A program made the position numbers and the translations under genes. A DNA stretch of 64,000 nt from positions 1,860,001-1,924,000 of the forward strand of contig NZ_AP026442.1 in NCBI RefSeq assembly GCF_027923705.1, read 5' to 3'. Source of the stretch: Cellulomonas sp. NTE-D12 (GTDB lineage: Bacteria > Actinomycetota > Actinomycetes > Actinomycetales > Cellulomonadaceae). A model generated the notes under the pieces. The model saw only the letters and a program-made list of their open reading frames with translations, made no database searches and was not told where the DNA came from. Shown one piece after another: positions 17,356 through 26,453 of this stretch (the first letter of the stretch is position 1; the number at the start of each line of letters is the position of its first letter).

Positions 17356-18323
17356 CGCACCGACCCGTCGCCGTCGGAGCCCGACCCGCGCCGCCCGCCC
17401 GCGCCACCGCCGCGCCACACGCTGACGTGGTCCGCCTCGAGCACCAGCCGGACCCGGTGCGTCAGCGCGAGCGCCTCGCGGTACTCGCGCGGGACCTGCA
17501 CCCGTCCCGCCCGGTCCATCACCGCGTACTCCTGCGCGGCGGCCGGGGCGGCACCGTCGTGCCCGGCCGTCGCCCGCAGCACCTCGGTGCTGGTCCGGCC
17601 GTCCCGGATGGCGACCGTGCGGGCGACCTGCTCGCTGACCGTCGGGTCGTGGGTCACCACCACCACCGTCGCCCCCGCCTCCCGGTTCGCGGTCCGCAGC
17701 GCCTCGAACACCTCCTGGGACGTCGCGGTGTCCAGCTCGCCGGTCGGCTCGTCGGCGAGCAGCACGCGCGGCGAGTTCGCCAGCGCGACCGCGATCGCCA
17801 CGCGCTGCTGCTCGCCGCCGGACATCTGCCGCGGCAGCCGGTCCGCGCAGTGCCGCACCCCGACCATGCCGAGCACCTCGGCGGCCCGGCGCTGGCGCTC
17901 CCGACGGCCCACGCCGGCGAAGGCCATCGGCAGCAGCACGTTCTGCAGGCCCGTCAGGTACGGGACCAGGTTGTGCGCGGCCTGCTGCCACACGAACCCG
18001 ACCATGGTCCGGCGGTACGCGACGCGGTCGCGGCGGGACATCGCCATCAGGTCCCACGGCCCCACCCGGACGCGGCCGGCCGTCGGCTGGTCGATCCCGG
18101 AGAGCACGTGCAGCAGCGTCGACTTGCCGGAACCGGAGGCGCCGACCACCGCGACCAGCTCACCCTCGTCCACCAGCAGGTCGAGGCCCTGCAGGGCCTG
18201 CACCTCGACCGGCCCGCTCCGGTAGATGCGCACCAGGGTGTCGCACACGATCAACGCGTCGTGGCCGAACTGGGGCGCCTGCGTCGTGCGCGCACCCAGG
18301 CCCTCCAAGGTGCTCTCGGACAC
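17352..18323 (-). CDS. ABC ATPase fused to an AbrB/SpoVT-like C-terminal domain
   Basis: A 323-residue protein. Residues about 25-240 form a complete LolD/MacB-type ATPase (GASGSGKSTLL, MSGGEQQRVAIAVAL, VLLADEPTGELD, VVTHD). After a linker, residues about 265-305 (AVMDRAGRVQVPREYREALA) resemble the swapped-hairpin AbrB/SpoVT/MazE fold, normally a DNA-binding element. The start is the GTG at 18323. It is the first gene of the ABC operon, with a 157-bp upstream region. The extra domain could allow autoregulation or dimer control; that role is inference. Confidence 0.9.
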   Translation of the reverse strand: MSESTLEGLGARTTQAPQFGHDALIVCDTLVRIYRSGPVEVQALQGLDLLVDEGELVAVVGASGSGKSTLLHVLSGIDQPTAGRVRVGPWDLMAMSRRDRVAYRRTMVGFVWQQAAHNLVPYLTGLQNVLLPMAFAGVGRRERQRRAAEVLGMVGVRHCADRLPRQMSGGEQQRVAIAVALANSPRVLLADEPTGELDTATSQEVFEALRTANREAGATVVVVTHDPTVSEQVARTVAIRDGRTSTEVLRATAGHDGAAPAAAQEYAVMDRAGRVQVPREYREALALTHRVRLVLEADHVSVWRGGGAGGRRGSGSDGDGSVR

Positions 18324-18430
18324 CGGCCTCCCCCTGGTGCTGCGGGCAGCGGCGCCCGAGCGACGCCAGGCTATCGGGCACGACCGTCGAAGCCGGTCGA
18401 CCCAGCGGATGAGCGCCGCGGCACGCGCAC

Positions 18431-18470
18431 GACGGGCCCACGGGGGGATCGCTCCGCCCCGGGGCCCGTC
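18431..18470 (-). terminator. Strong hairpin after the glycosidase operon
   Basis: GACGGGCCC (18431-18439) pairs perfectly with GGGCCCGTC (18462-18470), and CGGGG (18441-18445) with CCCCG (18457-18461), leaving one bulged A and an 11-nt loop. It begins 11 bp beyond the GH31 stop codon on the minus strand and lies upstream of the ABC operon, fitting a transcription terminator without a U tract, common in GC-rich actinobacteria. Confidence 0.6.
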
Positions 18471-18480
18471 GGCTGGTGCG

Positions 18481-21400
18481 CTACTTGTAGCTGACCGCCA
18501 GCTTGCTGCTCGTGGCCTGTGCGGGCGCTCGGACGGTCAGGGTCCGCGTCGCCGCGTCCCAGCTCCAGGCGTCCGTCCCGACGGTGTGACCGTTGACCTT
18601 GACCGTCGTGGGCGCGGTGGCGTCGGTGAACCTGACGGTCCACGACCGTCGGGCGACCTGGCCGGGGTACGAGCCGGCGGCGGGCTCGACCGTGAGCCGG
18701 TGGGTGTTCCCGTCCAGCACGTAGTCGATGCGGGTCGTGGCGTGCTGCGACGGGTCCGTGGTGGTGCCGTCGTCCTCGTAGAGGGTGAAGGAGCCCGGGG
18801 CACCCTCGGCGGCGGTGACCGTGACGGCGTCGAGCGGGTTCTGCACGTCGTTGGTCACGTCGGCCGTCCGCGTGGTGAGGATGCCGCCGGACCGCAGGAA
18901 GACGGGCATCGTGTCGAGCCCCGTCGTGACGTCGGCCGACGTGCCGCCCTGGTAGGTCGTGCCGGTGAAGTAGTCCGTCCACGAGGAGCCGGCCGGGAAC
19001 CAGACCTTGGTCGTCGCCGTCGTGCCGGGTGTGGTGACCGGTGCGACCAGGACGTCGGGTCCGTACAGGTACTCGCTGTCCGCGTTCGCGTAGGCGTCCT
19101 GCTGGTCCGGGTACTGCAGGTAGAGCGGCCGGACGACGGGCGCACCGGTGGCGTTCGCCTGCTGGGCCAGCGTGTAGGTGTACGGCAGCAGGTCCTCGCG
19201 GAGGTTGAGGAACGTGGTGGCCGATGCCTGGGCGTCCGCGCCGTACTGCCACGGCAGCCGGTCGCTGTGGTTGGAGTGCAGGCGGTCGACCGGCTGGAAG
19301 GTGCCCAGCTGCACCCACCGTGCGTACAGGTCGCCGGGCAGCTGCGTGGAGCCCGGCTCGGTGCCGGGCAGCTGGAGCCCGCCGGTGTGGCCGCCGATGT
19401 CGTGGCTGATGTTGGTCAGCCCGGTCGCCATCGACTCACCGGGCGTGTACCCGATCTGGAACTTCAGCGAGTCCCACGTGGAGATGGTGTCGCCGGTGAA
19501 GTGCAGCGTGGTCCGCTTGTCGGCCCACGGTCCGGTCGGCACGGCCGAGCCGTTGCTGTACCCGCCGGCCTGGAGGGAGCCGTAGGCCCGGGAGAACGCG
19601 AACCCGCGGCCGATCCGGGACGAGGCGTCGGTGGCGTACTGCTGGTTGATCCACGAGTCGGGGGTCACGCCCTGGAGGGTCGACATCGACTGGTCGCAGC
19701 ACCAGTCGAGCCACCACAGGTCGTTGCCCGCCGTCGAGATCGGCTGGTGCAGGCCGAAGTAGGCCGTCAGCTGCGCCGGGTTGCCGAAGTCGAACACGTA
19801 GCAGCCCGCGCCGCCGCCGGAGCAGCCGCCCGGCGCGAGCGTCCCGCCGGCCGTCGCCTGCGCCTGGGCGAACTGCGGGTCGGAGCTGAGGATGCTCGGG
19901 TGCACGTTGAGGCTGGTGTGCAGCCCCTGGCCGTGCGCCCAGCTGAAGAAGGCGGGCGGGTCCGGGAACTTGGTCGGGTCCATCTCCCAGCCGTTCCACC
20001 GGTTCGGGGACTTGAAGTCGGTGTCGACGACGAGCACGTCGAGCGGCACGCCGTGGGCCCGGAACGCCGGGAGGATCGTGTTCTCGTAGTCCGCCGCCGT
20101 GCGGTCGTAGTACTCCGAGTACCAGACGCCGTAGGCCCATCGCGGCAGCAGCGTCGAGGGACCGGTGAGCCTGCCGAGGTCTGCGAGGCCCCGCGCGTAG
20201 TCGGCGCCGTACGCGAAGACGTAGCCGTCCTGGTACGGGCTGCCCGCGTGCGACGGACGCTGCGTGACGGCCTTGGTCGACGGGTCGAGCAGGGCGGAGG
20301 CGGTGTCGTCGAGCAGGGACCAGCCGTCCTGGTACATCAGGCCGGGCGCGGTGGGTGCCGACCCGTTCTGGCCGTCCAGGCTGCGCCGGTAGCCGCCGAG
20401 GGGGGCGTGCGGCGCCAGGAGCGGGCTGTCGGTCGCCGTGACGGCGACCGTGTCGAGGTTGACGTTGCAGCTGGCCGCGTCCGGGCAGCCGAGGGTGACG
20501 GTGTTCTGGCCGGCGGCGAGGGTGACGGGGACGGCGACGATGCGCCAGGTGTCCCAGCTGCTGGTGGGCTGCATCGTCACCGACCCGGGATCGGCCGACC
20601 CGACGGTGACCGACATCCGGCGGGGCTGGACCGGCTGGCTCCCGGCCGCCCAGTTCGAGTAGCGCAGCTGCAGGCTGTACGTGCCCGCTGCCGGCACGCC
20701 GGTCACGGTGACGGCGTCCGCGGCACCGGCGTGCTCCAGACCCGCGACGAAGCCGGCACCGGAGTACTGGTTGTGGTCGGCGGCGAGCCTGGCACCGCCG
20801 GACAGCGCACCCGTCTCCGCCTGGCAGACGTCGCCGAAGGCGCAGGGGAGCGGTGCGGGGTTCGACGGGGCCGGGTACGCCACCCCCTGGTCGAGCACCG
20901 CCAGGCTGTCGATGTTCACGTGCCCGGTGTCCCCTGGACCTTCCTGGACCCGAACGGTGTGCAGGCCGGTGGTCAGCGCGACCGGCACCCGGGCCAGCGC
21001 CCACGTGTCCCAGCTGCCCGTCGGAGGCAGCGAGAACTGGGTCGGGGCACCGCCGTCGACGACCACGCTCATGGTCCGCGTGGTCTTCTGGCCGTCGCCG
21101 CCCCAGCTGTTCGCGTAGCGCAGCGCCAGGTCGTAGGTGGACGCCTGCGCCGGGTCGACGCTGAAGGTCACGGAGCTGCCGGTGCTGGCGATCTCGGCGA
21201 CGAAGCCCCGTCCGGTGTAACCCCCGTGGTCCGTGGCGACGGTGACACCGGCCAGCGACAGGTCCTCCGCCTCGCACAGGACGCCGACGGCGCACGTGGG
21301 CGGGACGGCCGAGGCCCACGGAGCGGCGTCGACCTTCTGCCGGCCCGCGTCGAGGGACAGCTGCAGGTTGTCCTTGCCGAAGGGCCCGGAGCCGACCTTG

Positions 21401-21747
21401 TAGCGCAGGGTGGCCGCGGCCGTCCGGATGGTCAGCCAGCCGTCGCTGGTGTCGGTGGTGAAGGGCGTCCGCCCGAAGCCGTCGCGGCCGATCACGTTGA
21501 ACGTGGCCGAGTCCTCGAACCGGCCGGTTCCGGAGTACTCCGTGCGGATCAGGGTGGGGGAGAGCACCTCGAACCGTGCGTCACCGGAGGTGACCGCCCC
21601 GGAGGTGGCGGTGGGCGCGGCGACCGTCTGGGCGTCGGCGGGGCCGGTCGCCGTGAGGGTGACCGCCGCGACGGCCGCCAGGGCGACCGCCGCGGGCAGC
21701 AGCCGTGACCGGCGCCGAGCTCTGCGTGCTGCGAGGGGGGATGTCAC
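18481..21747 (-). CDS. Secreted GH31 glycosidase with two inserted CBM35-like modules
   Basis: A 1088-residue exported enzyme. The Arg-rich N-terminus and Ala-rich helix ending in ATGPADA form a signal peptide. Residues about 45-140 are the N-terminal beta domain; two CBM6/35-like modules follow (starting CEAEDLSLAGV and CQAETGALSGG, about 155-285 and 305-440), then the (beta/alpha)8 barrel and C-terminal beta domains. The GH31 nucleophile is probably Asp681 in WWLDWCCDQS and the acid/base Asp753 in HFTGDT. The GTG start at 21747 follows GGGAG. Family members cleave alpha-glucosidic, alpha-xylosidic or alpha-galactosidic bonds; the specificity here is not known. It lies 52 bp after a second glycosidase gene. 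Confidence 0.9.
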   Translation of the reverse strand: MTSPLAARRARRRSRLLPAAVALAAVAAVTLTATGPADAQTVAAPTATSGAVTSGDARFEVLSPTLIRTEYSGTGRFEDSATFNVIGRDGFGRTPFTTDTSDGWLTIRTAAATLRYKVGSGPFGKDNLQLSLDAGRQKVDAAPWASAVPPTCAVGVLCEAEDLSLAGVTVATDHGGYTGRGFVAEIASTGSSVTFSVDPAQASTYDLALRYANSWGGDGQKTTRTMSVVVDGGAPTQFSLPPTGSWDTWALARVPVALTTGLHTVRVQEGPGDTGHVNIDSLAVLDQGVAYPAPSNPAPLPCAFGDVCQAETGALSGGARLAADHNQYSGAGFVAGLEHAGAADAVTVTGVPAAGTYSLQLRYSNWAAGSQPVQPRRMSVTVGSADPGSVTMQPTSSWDTWRIVAVPVTLAAGQNTVTLGCPDAASCNVNLDTVAVTATDSPLLAPHAPLGGYRRSLDGQNGSAPTAPGLMYQDGWSLLDDTASALLDPSTKAVTQRPSHAGSPYQDGYVFAYGADYARGLADLGRLTGPSTLLPRWAYGVWYSEYYDRTAADYENTILPAFRAHGVPLDVLVVDTDFKSPNRWNGWEMDPTKFPDPPAFFSWAHGQGLHTSLNVHPSILSSDPQFAQAQATAGGTLAPGGCSGGGAGCYVFDFGNPAQLTAYFGLHQPISTAGNDLWWLDWCCDQSMSTLQGVTPDSWINQQYATDASSRIGRGFAFSRAYGSLQAGGYSNGSAVPTGPWADKRTTLHFTGDTISTWDSLKFQIGYTPGESMATGLTNISHDIGGHTGGLQLPGTEPGSTQLPGDLYARWVQLGTFQPVDRLHSNHSDRLPWQYGADAQASATTFLNLREDLLPYTYTLAQQANATGAPVVRPLYLQYPDQQDAYANADSEYLYGPDVLVAPVTTPGTTATTKVWFPAGSSWTDYFTGTTYQGGTSADVTTGLDTMPVFLRSGGILTTRTADVTNDVQNPLDAVTVTAAEGAPGSFTLYEDDGTTTDPSQHATTRIDYVLDGNTHRLTVEPAAGSYPGQVARRSWTVRFTDATAPTTVKVNGHTVGTDAWSWDAATRTLTVRAPAQATSSKLAVSYK

Positions 21748-21799
21748 CGTTGAGCTCCCTTGTTCGAGGCTTCGTCCAGGAGGACTGCGAGCAGCGTTG

Positions 21800-24700
21800 C
21801 TAGGTACGTGAGGCGTGCAGGGCCGCGACGTCGGAGGGCGTCAGCGCCCGGTCCCACACGTGCACGGCGTCGATGGCGCCGGGCCAGAAGTCGGTCTTCC
21901 CACCTCCGGCGAAGGCCCGACCGATCGCCAGCGGGCCGCCGGACGCATCGCCCTGCGCCTGGTGGTTGACCGACGCCTGCGCCTGCCCGTCGACGTAGAG
22001 GGTGTAGGTGCCGGCGTTCGCGTCGTGGACGCCGACCAGGTGGTACCACCGACCGACCACGGGCGCGGCGTCCGAGAGCGCACGGCCCTCCCCGGTGGAG
22101 AACGCGAGGCGCTGGTCCGCGGCCGAGTACTGCAGGAAGAACCCGCTGGTCGTGGTGCCGTCCTGGCTCACCGCGGTGGCGAAGTGGCCCGTCGAGTCGA
22201 GCCGCACCCAGGCGGCGGCGCTGAAGTTGCCGACCGTGTCGAGCACGGGTCCGCTCGTCTGCCCGTACTGGCTGCTGCCGTCCAGCTGGATCGCCGAGCC
22301 GGACACGCCGCTCACCCACGCCGGTGCGCCGACGAGCGTCGCGTCGTGCCCGCCGGCGGTGTCGTGCGCGACGGTGCCGGAGCCCTCGTCGAGCGGCCAC
22401 GACCCGACCGGGTCGGTGCGACCGGTGGGGAAGGCCGTGCGGACGTTCTGCCGGGCGTGCGTGCTCGACGCGACGTGCGCTGGACCGAGGTAATCCGCGG
22501 TGGCGACGACGGCGGCGAGGGTGCCGCCCCGGTCGCCGGCCGGCGGGGTCAGGACGACGTGGACCGTGGCGGTGGCGCCGCCCTCGATCGCGGGGACCGG
22601 GTCCGGACGGGTCGCGGTCCACCCGGCCGGCACCGCCAGCGTGACCGCGACCTGGCGCAGGGCCTGCGCAGTCGTGTTCCGCAGCATGATCGGTACGGTC
22701 GTCGGACCGTCGACCGGCAGCGGGTTGCCCGTACCGATCCCGACGGACATCGCGTCGCTGGACGGGCTCCACGCCTGGAGCTCCGTGACGCCGACGTAGG
22801 CGCCGGGCCGGTTGGTGAACAGCAGGCGGATCCGGCTGGTCGTCAGGGCCGGGAAGGTGATCTCGTTCAGCCCGTTGCCCACCGGCGCAGCCTGGTCACG
22901 AGTCTGACCCGGCACGTCGGCCCAGGAGGCGCCGTCCCAGTACTGCAGCTCGTACGCCGCCGCCGGCCGGACCCCGCCGCCGTCGTCGTAGCCGTACCAG
23001 CGCACGTCGCTGACGGGCGTCGGCACCCCGAGGTCGACGCCGTACCAGTCCTGGGCGTTGGGAGAGGCGTAGTTGGTCCAGCGCGTGTTCTCGGGCACCT
23101 CGTTGAACCACACCTTGCCGTCGATCGCGTTCCACGGGTCGTCGAAGCGCCAGGTGTAGGAGGTGATCGGCATCGGGTAGCCCGTGCGCAGCGGGTTCGT
23201 CGCGTCGTCGACCAGGCGGGGCGCCGCGTCGGTCGGTCGTGCGCCGAGGGTGACGGCGCCGACCTCGACGCTCAACGGCGCCAGGGTCGCAGACGTCGTC
23301 GACAGGGCGCCGTCGACGTAGACGCGCAGGCCGGCGCCCTGGTGGTAGTGGCTGCCGTCGCGGTCCCACAGCACGGTGACCTGGTGACCGTGGTACGGGA
23401 CGTTCTCGACGAGGTAGTGGTCCCAGGTCGACGGCACCAGCGGACGGATGTCGAGGTGGCTGGTGGTGCTGGGACGCAGGCCGAGCAGCCCCGACAGCAC
23501 CAGGTCGTCGTAGGTGGAGTGGTTGTAGTCCTCGCTGTGGTCGTACGCGTCGTAGATCCAGCTCGGCTGGTCCGGGTCGTGGGCCTCGGCGACGTACGGG
23601 ACGCCGTTGCGCATCTGCGTCGCGGCGTAGGTGTGCAGCGCGGCGGCGTAGTCGGCGCTGGTGACGGTGCTCTGCGCCGGGTAGTCGTCCAGCAGGTTCG
23701 CCAGGCCGGTCAACGTCTGCGCGGTGGCGAACGGCCAGCTCGGTCCGTCCCACCGGCAGCAGCTCCCGGCCTGGTACATGAACAGCGGGCTGCGCCGCTC
23801 CGCCGTCGTCGGCCCGAACGCGCTGGCGAACCCCTGCGGGTCGAGCAGCTGCGCCCAGGCGCCCGAGTCGCTCGAGTCGGCCGCGTCGAACTGCCACGGC
23901 ACGAACCCGATCTCCTCGCGGGTGTCGAGCAGCTGGTGACCGGGATTGCCGTCGCGCGCCATCGCGTAGTAGAAGCCGCGCGACGGGTCCCAGAGCCAAC
24001 GCTGCATCGCGGCCTTCAGGTTGCTCGCCCGGGTCGCGTACTCGGCGGCGAGGGCGGTGTTCCCCGCGAGCTCGGCGAGCTTGCTGATCGCGACCGCGTC
24101 GCCGTACTGGTACGCGTTGATCGTCGGCCGGTAGCCCGCGCCGCCGTGGTACGGGTCGCTCGACCGGTACGAGGACGCCGAGAACTCCATCGCGTCCCAC
24201 ACCGGGACCGACCAGTACAGCCCCAGCGTCGGGTCGAGCTGCTTGTCCCAGCCGCGGTACTGGCGCACCAGCTCGGGCAGCATCGCGACGAGCGGCCGGA
24301 AGTCCCCGCTGACCTGGGCCTGCCCGTAGGCGGCGGAGGCCAGCCAGAAGCTGTACTCGTGCGCCCAGTCCGTCGCGTCGGCGTTGACGGCGTCGGTCGC
24401 GGGCTTGGGTCCCGCACCCGGTCCCGTGAGCCAGAACCGCACGTAGTCCTGGTCGTAGCTGGTGTCACGCAGCCAGCGGCCCTCGGTGATCTGGTGCCCG
24501 GCTGCGGCGTCGATCGCCTGGTAGGGGGCCGCGTACCCGCAGCAGTCGAGGAACTCCGTCGAGATCCACCCGTCGGTCGGGTTCGTGTACCGCAGGTGCT
24601 CCTTGAAGGTGCGCCAGCGGTAGTAGTAGACGGACTGGATCGTCGAGTCGGGCAGGTCGACGAAGGGGATGTTCGACTCGTACCAGGACTGGTCGTTGAA

Positions 24701-24883
24701 GCCGGCGAGGTAGGACGCGTCGTCGAGGAAGTGCGTCCCGCCGCCGGAGGCGGCAGCGGTGGGAGCGCCGGTCTGCGCGGCGGCCGCCCGGTCACCAGCG
24801 GCTTGGGCGCCGGGGGAGACGGCGACGGCGGCCACGCCCAGCGCGAGGGCGCAGAGCACTGCCTTGGTTCGCAGGAACGCCAT
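21800..24883 (-). CDS. Secreted GH63/MGH1-like glycosidase with discoidin, NEW3 and LamG domains
   Basis: A 1027-residue exported protein. A signal peptide ends near SPGAQAA. Residues about 45-480 form an (alpha/alpha)6 glycosidase domain of the MGH1/GH63 type (LLDTREEIGFVPWQFDA, YDHSEDYNHSTYDD). Then come a beta domain, a discoidin/F5-8C-like domain (about 570-690, WYGVDLGVPTPVSDVRWYGY), a NEW3-like domain (about 700-790) and a C-terminal LamG/concanavalin-like domain (about 820-1020). These accessory domains suggest binding to plant or fungal polysaccharide. It is the first gene of a two-gene operon with the GH31 enzyme. Substrate is unknown. Confidence 0.88.
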   Translation of the reverse strand: MAFLRTKAVLCALALGVAAVAVSPGAQAAGDRAAAAQTGAPTAAASGGGTHFLDDASYLAGFNDQSWYESNIPFVDLPDSTIQSVYYYRWRTFKEHLRYTNPTDGWISTEFLDCCGYAAPYQAIDAAAGHQITEGRWLRDTSYDQDYVRFWLTGPGAGPKPATDAVNADATDWAHEYSFWLASAAYGQAQVSGDFRPLVAMLPELVRQYRGWDKQLDPTLGLYWSVPVWDAMEFSASSYRSSDPYHGGAGYRPTINAYQYGDAVAISKLAELAGNTALAAEYATRASNLKAAMQRWLWDPSRGFYYAMARDGNPGHQLLDTREEIGFVPWQFDAADSSDSGAWAQLLDPQGFASAFGPTTAERRSPLFMYQAGSCCRWDGPSWPFATAQTLTGLANLLDDYPAQSTVTSADYAAALHTYAATQMRNGVPYVAEAHDPDQPSWIYDAYDHSEDYNHSTYDDLVLSGLLGLRPSTTSHLDIRPLVPSTWDHYLVENVPYHGHQVTVLWDRDGSHYHQGAGLRVYVDGALSTTSATLAPLSVEVGAVTLGARPTDAAPRLVDDATNPLRTGYPMPITSYTWRFDDPWNAIDGKVWFNEVPENTRWTNYASPNAQDWYGVDLGVPTPVSDVRWYGYDDGGGVRPAAAYELQYWDGASWADVPGQTRDQAAPVGNGLNEITFPALTTSRIRLLFTNRPGAYVGVTELQAWSPSSDAMSVGIGTGNPLPVDGPTTVPIMLRNTTAQALRQVAVTLAVPAGWTATRPDPVPAIEGGATATVHVVLTPPAGDRGGTLAAVVATADYLGPAHVASSTHARQNVRTAFPTGRTDPVGSWPLDEGSGTVAHDTAGGHDATLVGAPAWVSGVSGSAIQLDGSSQYGQTSGPVLDTVGNFSAAAWVRLDSTGHFATAVSQDGTTTSGFFLQYSAADQRLAFSTGEGRALSDAAPVVGRWYHLVGVHDANAGTYTLYVDGQAQASVNHQAQGDASGGPLAIGRAFAGGGKTDFWPGAIDAVHVWDRALTPSDVAALHASRT

Positions 24884-25198
24884 GACCGGACCCCCGTCTG
24901 CGATGACGACGGCACCGGCTGCGGTGCCTGCGGACGCCAGTCAGTGAACAGCAGCGCATCACTTCGGTCAATACCGATCAGACTCGAAACGTGAGACGGC
25001 TGATGCACGCGTGCAGGCGCGTACGCCCGAGCCGGCGCTGAGGGGATGCGGCGGACGGTGCACACTCCTGAACGTGTAAGCGGTCTGGTATCAGCAGAAT
25101 CGGTCATCCGGCTTTGAATCGGAACATGCTCCGGTTAGCCTGGCGCGATGGGTGCGGCACCTGCGGGCCGCACGCCCACGTCGCCAGGAGGCACCCGC
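24884..25198. other. 315-bp non-coding divergent promoter region
   Basis: This stretch separates the glycosidase operon from the truncated alcohol dehydrogenase. I find no gene in it. It is locally less GC-rich than its surroundings, as expected for promoters, and contains two inverted repeats listed separately. Confidence 0.6.
24964..25015. promoter_or_regulatory. Two inverted repeats upstream of the glycosidase operon
   Basis: TCGGT and ACCGA flank a 4-bp spacer at 24964-24977, and TGCACGCGTGCA at 25004-25015 is a perfect 12-bp palindrome. They lie 80-130 bp upstream of the first glycosidase start codon. Either could bind a repressor, but no regulator gene adjoins the operon, so the partner is unknown. 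Confidence 0.35.
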
Positions 25199-25780
25199 AT
25201 GTCCCGACCGACCAGCACCCCACCGAGTACGAGCCGGGCCGTCCAGCTCCTGTCGTTCGACGGTCCACAGGCGCTGCAGATCCGCGAGGTCCCCGTCCCG
25301 CAGCCGGGGCCGGGACATGTGCGGGTCCGGGTGATGGCGGCAGGCCTGAACCCGATGGACTGGTTCATGACGTCGGACCCGGCGACTGCGGCGCGCTTCC
25401 GGCTCAGCCTCCCGTGCGGGTTCGGGACGGACTACGCCGGGGCGGTCGATGCCGTCGGAGCCGGCGTCAGCGGGTTCGAGGTGGGCGACCGAGTGTTCGG
25501 CGGCGCCCTGTCGCGCGCGGTGGCCGACCACGTCGTCGTCGAGGCCGGAGGGACCATCGCAGCGGCCGGCGACGTGCACCACACCCCCAACGGCGTCGAC
25601 GACCGTACGGCCGCCACCCTGACCATCGGCGGTTGCACCGCTGCCGATGCGGTCCGTCGCCTCGCTCAGCTGCCGCGACGAGCGAAGCCCTCGGTCAGCC
25701 GGCCGCCGACGCCGTCGAGCACCGTGTCGCACACGCGGATGAGCTCGCTCACCTCGCCGCTGGCCACGGCGGAACGGTGA
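25199..25780 (+). pseudogene. 3'-truncated zinc-type alcohol dehydrogenase/quinone reductase
   Basis: From the ATG at 25199 (AGGAGG at 25186-25191) the frame encodes a normal GroES-like MDR N-terminus with VPQPGPGHVRVRVMAAGLNP and GFGTDYAGAVDAVGAGVSGF, up to TLTIGGCTAADAVRRLA at about 25662. The expected VLVTGAGGGVG nucleotide-binding motif and the whole C-terminal half are absent; the frame instead continues antisense through the 3' end of the opposite nucleotidyltransferase gene until 25780. The intact family is about 320-330 residues. Loss of the Rossmann domain makes it non-functional. Confidence 0.75.
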
Positions 25781-26361
25781 CCGGTGAGCAGCTGGTCGGC
25801 GAGCTCAGGGTCGTTCTCCCGCAGCCTGCGAAGCAGCCACTTGCCCGTGCCGAGCCAGGCTCCCCGGGAGCCGAGGGCGAGCTCCGCAGCCATCACCAGC
25901 ACCTGACCTGCGACGACGTCGCGCTCACCGGAGTCTGTGGCGCCCGCGAGGTCGTCGAGCACATCCGTCAGCGCGAACCGGCGGTACTCCAACAGCTCCG
26001 CGGTCCACTCCGGGGGCCCGGCAGCCAGGTGCCTGCGCGCCCGCTCCTGCAGCTGCGCCACCTCCGCCCCGGCCAGCGGCAGGCCGGTGGCCAGCATGTG
26101 CGCGAGCGTGCAGCCACCCTGCTCACGCTCCCGTTCGAACCAGTACGCGACCGACTCGTCGGTGTGGACGAAGAGCTCGACCGGCACACCGTCGACCCGG
26201 ATCGCCTCCCGGACGCGGTCCTCGGGGCCGGCCAGGACCACGATGTCCAGGTCGCTGGTGGCGGTGGCCCGCCCGGCAGCGACGCTCCCGGCCAGCACGG
26301 CCGCCCGAGCCTGCGGGAACCGCTCGGTCACGATCCGGCGAGCGAGTGCGACCAGGTCCAT
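25666..26361 (-). CDS. Nucleotidyltransferase-fold protein
   Basis: A 231-residue protein with the polymerase-beta-type core: LAGSVAAGRATATSDLDIVV carries the GS motif and the DxD metal-binding pair, and a third acidic position lies in VPVELFVHTDE. The C-terminal half is helical. Families with this fold include antibiotic adenylyltransferases and toxin-antitoxin MNT proteins; no specific substrate can be given. The ATG at 26361 is preferred over 26370 because the AGG-containing stretch has workable spacing only for it. Its 3' end meets the truncated dehydrogenase. Confidence 0.8.
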   Translation of the reverse strand: MDLVALARRIVTERFPQARAAVLAGSVAAGRATATSDLDIVVLAGPEDRVREAIRVDGVPVELFVHTDESVAYWFEREREQGGCTLAHMLATGLPLAGAEVAQLQERARRHLAAGPPEWTAELLEYRRFALTDVLDDLAGATDSGERDVVAGQVLVMAAELALGSRGAWLGTGKWLLRRLRENDPELADQLLTGHRSAVASGEVSELIRVCDTVLDGVGGRLTEGFARRGS

Positions 26362-26453
26362 GCGCCACATCCTGGGGTAGCCGCGGCGGTCACGGCTGAA
26401 CTGCTCGCTCGTCGGCGCCGTCGGCGCTCGATCGGGTGGATCACCGGTGCGCC

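Noticed and set aside
18226..21708. An uninterrupted 1160-codon plus-strand frame opposite the GH31 gene
   Set aside because: It has the Arg/Gly/Val-rich composition of antisense shadow frames in GC-rich DNA, no domain, and lies wholly opposite a well-supported enzyme.
21815..24994. A 1059-codon plus-strand frame opposite the GH63-like gene
   Set aside because: Same antisense pattern with no recognisable motif; the minus strand encodes a signal peptide and clear glycosidase and binding domains.
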